DNA of 64,000 bases from Candidatus Aminicenantota bacterium. Lineage in GTDB: Bacteria; Acidobacteriota; Aminicenantia; Aminicenantales; UBA4085. Numbering within the stretch: position 1 is the first letter of the stretch; each line of letters starts with the position of its first letter. The position numbers and the translations under genes were made by a program. Under the pieces are notes generated by a model. That model was not told the DNA's origin and ran no database searches. It saw nothing but the letters and a program-made list of their open reading frames with translations. Shown here one piece after another: positions 60,439-64,000 of this stretch. The stretch covers positions 1-64,000 of the forward strand of contig JAPKZG010000096.1 of the NCBI GenBank assembly GCA_026393895.1. The letters are read 5' to 3'.

Positions 60439-61706
60439 AGTCAGAATCACATCAACTCAAGAGCGTCCGATTAGATGAGGTCTGCCGTTTAGTGACTGAT
60501 GGCACTCACGATTCGCCTAAGCTACAACTGACCGGAGTGCCATTCATTAAGGGAAAGCATATTTCTGGTGGTTTTGTTGATTTTGAAAATTGTGACTTCA
60601 TAACAATATACGACCACCGCAAAGCCATCTTACGTTCAAAACCGGAACGGGGCGACATTCTGTTCTCGAATATCGGTTCAGTAGGAGATGCGGTTTACGT
60701 CAGAACAAACAGAGAGTTCAGCATCAAGAATGTAGCCTTGTTCAAACCGGACTATACAAAAGTAGACAGTCGTTATCTCTACTATGTGGTTATAGGTCCT
60801 GAGTTTCGTGGTGAATTGATGTCAAAACGCCAAGGCGTTGCCCAGCCATTCTTCTCGCTCGAGATACTGAGAAGCCATCAAGTCCGTTATCATGAAGATA
60901 TTATGATACAGCGCAAAATTGCGGCGATACTTTCAGCATACGACGACCTGATCGAGAACAACCTGCGGCGGATCAAGATTTTGGAGGAAATGGCCCAAAA
61001 TCTTTATCGCGAATGGTTCGTGAACTTCCGCTTCCTCGGCCACCAGCGTGTACGCTTCATTGATTCGCCCCTCGGCCGGATTCCGGAGGGGTGGGAGGTG
61101 AAATGTATTGGCGATACCTTTGTAACTGTACTCGGTGGAACACCATCTAGAGAAAAGCCTGAATACTGGGATGGCGGCACAATCCCCTGGATTAACTCAG
61201 GTAAGGTAAACGAACGGCGTATTATCGAGCCATCCGAGCTTATCACGGAACTCGCCCTCAATCGGTCTGCCTCAAAACTCATGGGGAAAGGAACGACAGT
61301 TTTGGCGATCACAGGAGCGACCCTTGGCCAAGTCAGCTACCTCGAAATTGAAACCACAGCAAATCAATCAGTCGTTGGAATCACCGACTTGTCAGGCGTT
61401 CGTTCCGAGTGGATTTATCTCACAATTTGTAACCGCATCGAAGGTATTGTGAAACATGCTAGTGGTGGTGCTCAACAACACATTAACAAGGAAGTAGTGA
61501 ATAACGTTCTTGTCGTGTTACCACCTGTAAAACTTGCGTTGATGTTTAAGCACCTCATCGAGCCAGTATTCCGAGAAATTGCAACGCTCTTATTTCAACA
61601 AAAAAATCTCCGCCGCACCCGCGACCTGCTGCTACCAAAGCTCATCTCCGGCGAGGTAGATGTGTCGAAGATGGACATCGTCATTCCCGCGGAGACCGGT
61701 GGATGA
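60435..61706 (+). CDS. hsdS: Type I restriction-modification specificity subunit
   Basis: Recognises the split DNA target for both methylation and cleavage. The 423-residue product has two target-recognition domains. TRD1 (residues about 1-150) starts [20 protein letters not shown], then a conserved helix [23 protein letters not shown]2 starts [20 protein letters not shown] and a second helix closes the protein ([18 protein letters not shown]). The usual two-repeat layout is complete. AT content is above the window's mean, as often in TRDs, which are swapped between strains. Confidence 0.93.
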   Translation: MKSESHQLKSVRLDEVCRLVTDGTHDSPKLQLTGVPFIKGKHISGGFVDFENCDFITIYDHRKAILRSKPERGDILFSNIGSVGDAVYVRTNREFSIKNVALFKPDYTKVDSRYLYYVVIGPEFRGELMSKRQGVAQPFFSLEILRSHQVRYHEDIMIQRKIAAILSAYDDLIENNLRRIKILEEMAQNLYREWFVNFRFLGHQRVRFIDSPLGRIPEGWEVKCIGDTFVTVLGGTPSREKPEYWDGGTIPWINSGKVNERRIIEPSELITELALNRSASKLMGKGTTVLAITGATLGQVSYLEIETTANQSVVGITDLSGVRSEWIYLTICNRIEGIVKHASGGAQQHINKEVVNNVLVVLPPVKLALMFKHLIEPVFREIATLLFQQKNLRRTRDLLLPKLISGEVDVSKMDIVIPAETGG

Positions 61707-63118
61707 AAGCTACCGATCTTGAAATTCTGCTCCAGGAAGGCGAAGGGGTCATGCTGGAGTACAAAGAAAATATTTCTGCTTCTTTCGCCCGCGAAATGGT
61801 AGCCTTGGCCAACACCGCGGGCGGAAGGATTCTTCTGGGAGTTCGGGATGATGGTACGGTAAAGGGCATCGCCGATACCAACGCATTGCGCGCCCGCATC
61901 CAGGATATTGCCCGCAACTGCGATCCGCCGGTAAAAATCCTGTTGCAGCGCATCGGCAAAGTAACCGTCGTTATGGTGCGCGAGAGTGATGCGAAGCCAG
62001 TCCAATGCAGCGATGGTTTTTTCTGGCGGCAAGGCGCGGAGACGCAAAAGCTATCCCGCGGGGAAATCCGTGATCTCTTTCAACAGGCCGGGGCCATCCG
62101 TTTCGATTTTTCCGTCTGTCCTCACTTTCGTTATCCCGATGATTTCGACCCGGATAAATTTAACGATTGGCTGAGAAAAAGTACGATCTCCCGGAACGGA
62201 GCGGCAGAGGATATTCTGGTGAACATCGAGGCGGCGGAACGTTCGGGCAGCAAGCTGCTATTCCGCAACGCCGGAGTACTGTTCTTCGCCCGTGAGCCTC
62301 GGCGATTCTTTAATCAAGCCTATGTCACCTGTCTATTATTCAAAGGCACAAGCAAGGTGCATATTCTTGACCGAAAGGATTTTGGCGAGGGCTTTGTCTC
62401 CGACATCGAAGAGAGTATGCGATTCCTCGAACGCAATACCCGCACGGCCTACCGGATCGAGAAGCTCCAACGCGAAGAAATTCCGGAATATCCTATGGCT
62501 GCCCTGCGAGAGGCCATCACCAATGCCATGATGCATCGCGACTGGTTTATCGAAGGGGCCAATGTCTTTGTTGAGATTAGCGAGGATCGCATCGAAGTAT
62601 CGAGTCCCGGTGGTCTCCCGAAAGGGATGCTTCCCGAGGATCTTGGCCATAAGAGCGTCCGCCGCAACCCTCTGATTGCCGATCTTCTGCATCGCATTGC
62701 CTTTATTGAAAAGGCCGGTACGGGCATTCGCCGGATGCGGGATGGGGCCAGAAATCAAGGGTATTGCGAACCCGAGTTTTTCACCGGCAGTTTTTTTACT
62801 GCCATATTTCGTCCGGTTGTCGCTATGGTTGGACCAAGTGCCCCGCAAGTACCCCGCAAGTACCCAGCAAGTACCCCGCAACTTTTGGCAATACTCAACT
62901 CCGCGGCATTAGGGGAGAAATCCAGAGAAGAATTGCAGATTGCAGCGGAAATTAAGGACCGGGAGCACTTTCGTAAGCAATACCTCGAAGTCCTTCTTTC
63001 TGCGGATCTCTTGGAACGGACCATCCCTGACAAACCGCAAAGCCCGAAACAGCGATACCGAATCACCGTAGCCGGACGCAGTTTTCTTGAAAAAACCGCA
63101 AAGGAATCGAAATCATGA
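61703..63118 (+). CDS. Schlafen/AlbA-type ATP-binding protein in the hsd operon
   Basis: A 471-residue protein. The N-terminal AlbA_2 (Schlafen-type nucleic-acid-binding) domain has EGVMLEYKENISASFAREMV and TAGGRILLGVRDDGTVKGIA. The middle is an HATPase_c_4/GHKL-like domain: AALREAITNAMMHRDWFIEG, VSSPGGLPKGM and AFIEKAGTGIRRMRDGARNQ. A C-terminal winged helix follows a linker that holds four 11-bp repeats. Such genes occur often inside type I operons, but their role is unsettled. Four-base overlaps with hsdS and hsdR show it is part of the operon. Gain or loss of one repeat unit would break the frame at residue about 380. Confidence 0.85.
   Translation: MKATDLEILLQEGEGVMLEYKENISASFAREMVALANTAGGRILLGVRDDGTVKGIADTNALRARIQDIARNCDPPVKILLQRIGKVTVVMVRESDAKPVQCSDGFFWRQGAETQKLSRGEIRDLFQQAGAIRFDFSVCPHFRYPDDFDPDKFNDWLRKSTISRNGAAEDILVNIEAAERSGSKLLFRNAGVLFFAREPRRFFNQAYVTCLLFKGTSKVHILDRKDFGEGFVSDIEESMRFLERNTRTAYRIEKLQREEIPEYPMAALREAITNAMMHRDWFIEGANVFVEISEDRIEVSSPGGLPKGMLPEDLGHKSVRRNPLIADLLHRIAFIEKAGTGIRRMRDGARNQGYCEPEFFTGSFFTAIFRPVVAMVGPSAPQVPRKYPASTPQLLAILNSAALGEKSREELQIAAEIKDREHFRKQYLEVLLSADLLERTIPDKPQSPKQRYRITVAGRSFLEKTAKESKS
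62835..62878. repeat. Four 11-bp tandem repeats inside the ATP-binding gene
   Basis: CAAGTGCCCCG (62835-62845), CAAGTACCCCG (62846-62856), CAAGTACCCAG (62857-62867), CAAGTACCCCG (62868-62878). Unit length is not a multiple of three, and the encoded linker (PQVPRKYPASTPQ) cycles through all three frames. Confidence 0.95.
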
Positions 63119-64000
63119 CCCCTGCCGGCTATACCGAAGATGCTTTGATCGAACGACCGGCCATCGCCCTGCTTGCGAAGATTGGCTGGAAGACGGTCAA
63201 TGCCTATCATGAGTTTGATCATGGCCCGAGCACATTGGGACGCGAGAACAAGGCAGAAGTCATTCTCAAATCCCGCTTGCATCCAGCCATCCAGCGATTA
63301 AATCCAGAAGCGAAATCCGAGGTTATTGACCAGGTAATCGAAGAATTGACTCGAGATCGCTCGCGAATGAGCATGGCAGCCGCGAATCGCGAAATTTATC
63401 ACCTGCTTAAAAACGGTGTTCGTATTCGTATCCCTGATCCTGAGGGCGACGGAGAGACGGTAGAAGTAGTGCGGATCGTAGATTGGGACAATCCCGCCAA
63501 CAATGACTTTCTGCTTTGCTCCCAGTTCTGGGTTACAGGCGAAATGCACACCCGGCGCGTGGATCTTGTAGGTTTTGTTAATGGCCTGCCGCTGGTTTTG
63601 GTGGAACTAAAAGCGGTTCATCGCCGGTTGGAGACCGCCTTCACCGGTAATTTACGTGACTACAAAGACACTATACCGCAGCTTTTCTGGCCCAATGCCT
63701 TGATTATTCTTTCCAACGGCAGTCAAAGCCGCGTGGGCAGCATAACGGCCGGATGGGAACATTTTACAGAGTGGAAAAGAGTCGGCAGAGAGGACGAGGC
63801 GGGCCAAGTATCGCTGGAGACCATTCTTCGCGGAGTCTGCGAACCAACGCGTTTGTTGGACCTGGTGGAGAACTTTTGCCTTTTCCAGGAAGCATCCGGT
63901 GGACTGATTAAATTACTCGCTAAAAACCATCAGTATTTAGGCGTGAATAATGCGTTGGAGGCGTTGGCCGATATTCGGCAGCGGTCCGGAAAGCTGGGTG
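63115..64000 (+). CDS. hsdR: Type I restriction endonuclease subunit R (3' end beyond window)
   Basis: DNA-translocating restriction subunit, N-terminal 295 residues only. The start MTPAGYTEDALIERPAIALL overlaps the previous stop (ATGA). It shows the PD-(D/E)xK nuclease core: FDHGPSTLGRENKAEVILKS, LCSQFWVTGEMHTRRVDLVG and FVNGLPLVLVELKAVHRRLE (D, then E-x-K), with DYKDTIPQLFWPNALIILSN after it. The helicase motor domains lie past base 64000. No stop occurs up to the window edge. Full-length HsdR proteins have about 1000 residues. Confidence 0.93.
   Translation, partial: MTPAGYTEDALIERPAIALLAKIGWKTVNAYHEFDHGPSTLGRENKAEVILKSRLHPAIQRLNPEAKSEVIDQVIEELTRDRSRMSMAAANREIYHLLKNGVRIRIPDPEGDGETVEVVRIVDWDNPANNDFLLCSQFWVTGEMHTRRVDLVGFVNGLPLVLVELKAVHRRLETAFTGNLRDYKDTIPQLFWPNALIILSNGSQSRVGSITAGWEHFTEWKRVGREDEAGQVSLETILRGVCEPTRLLDLVENFCLFQEASGGLIKLLAKNHQYLGVNNALEALADIRQRSGKLG

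Noticed and set aside
1-64000. tRNA or rRNA genes
   Set aside because: I found no sequence with the GGTTCRANTCC T-loop plus acceptor pairing, nor any rRNA segment.

Overview
The window is a 64 kb piece of a GC-rich (about 60% by eye) chromosome from a Gram-negative bacterium. A TonB-dependent receptor, an MltD-type lytic transglycosylase, several lipoproteins and small beta-barrel-like proteins point to an outer membrane. Tight ATGA gene overlaps, a four-Cys zinc-type S14, tryptophanase, a LEA14-like protein and a Tat-exported GH109-like oxidoreductase would fit the Acidobacteriota/Aminicenantes area. That placement is a guess from gene content, not a phylogeny.

Layout. (1) 1-11592: one unbroken S10-spc-alpha ribosomal superoperon, rpsC to rplQ, with secY, adk, map, infA and rpoA. 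Its rplP (L16) is broken: the middle third is missing and the reading frame changes. (2) 11.6-20.7 kb: a gene-poor, decayed stretch with small secreted proteins, a lipoprotein esterase, an AT-rich patch, a GT-C-type membrane protein followed by a diverged copy of its own C-terminus, a remnant of class I fumarase and a beheaded DegV gene. (3) 20.6-33 kb: mltD; a cca-galE-TonB receptor operon; outer-membrane and LEA-like proteins; tsaC; a larC-folE-metG operon. (4) 33-45.5 kb: a 58-bp tandem repeat, then mtnP, a PfkB kinase and tnaA, a seven-TM sensor kinase that lacks the usual phospho-acceptor His, a long-chain acyl-CoA ligase, a patatin, a YgjP-like metallopeptidase and an ATP-grasp enzyme. 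(5) 45.5-56.9 kb: a zinc metallopeptidase, a GH109-like protein, ruvA-ruvB-queA, secreted proteins, a divergent class IV aminotransferase and a secreted esterase flanked by palindromic repeats. (6) 56.9-64 kb: a defence island with a nucleotidyltransferase/winged-helix gene pair behind its own promoter and operator-like repeats, then a type I restriction-modification operon (hsdM, hsdS, a Schlafen/AlbA-type ATP-binding gene, hsdR) that runs off the window.

The most unusual structure outside genes is a dispersed family of REP-like palindromes at eight loci between 20 and 56.7 kb, built from a few interchangeable half-sites (beginning GGGGACA or GGNGACACAATACCT). They hug gene ends, one sits exactly where an OmpA-like gene is cut off, and no transposase is present in the window. 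Also notable are four 11-bp tandem repeats inside the restriction-associated ATPase gene (a possible phase switch), a 110-nt GC-rich hairpin near 53.4 kb, and 13-bp direct repeats on the promoter of the nucleotidyltransferase/HTH pair.
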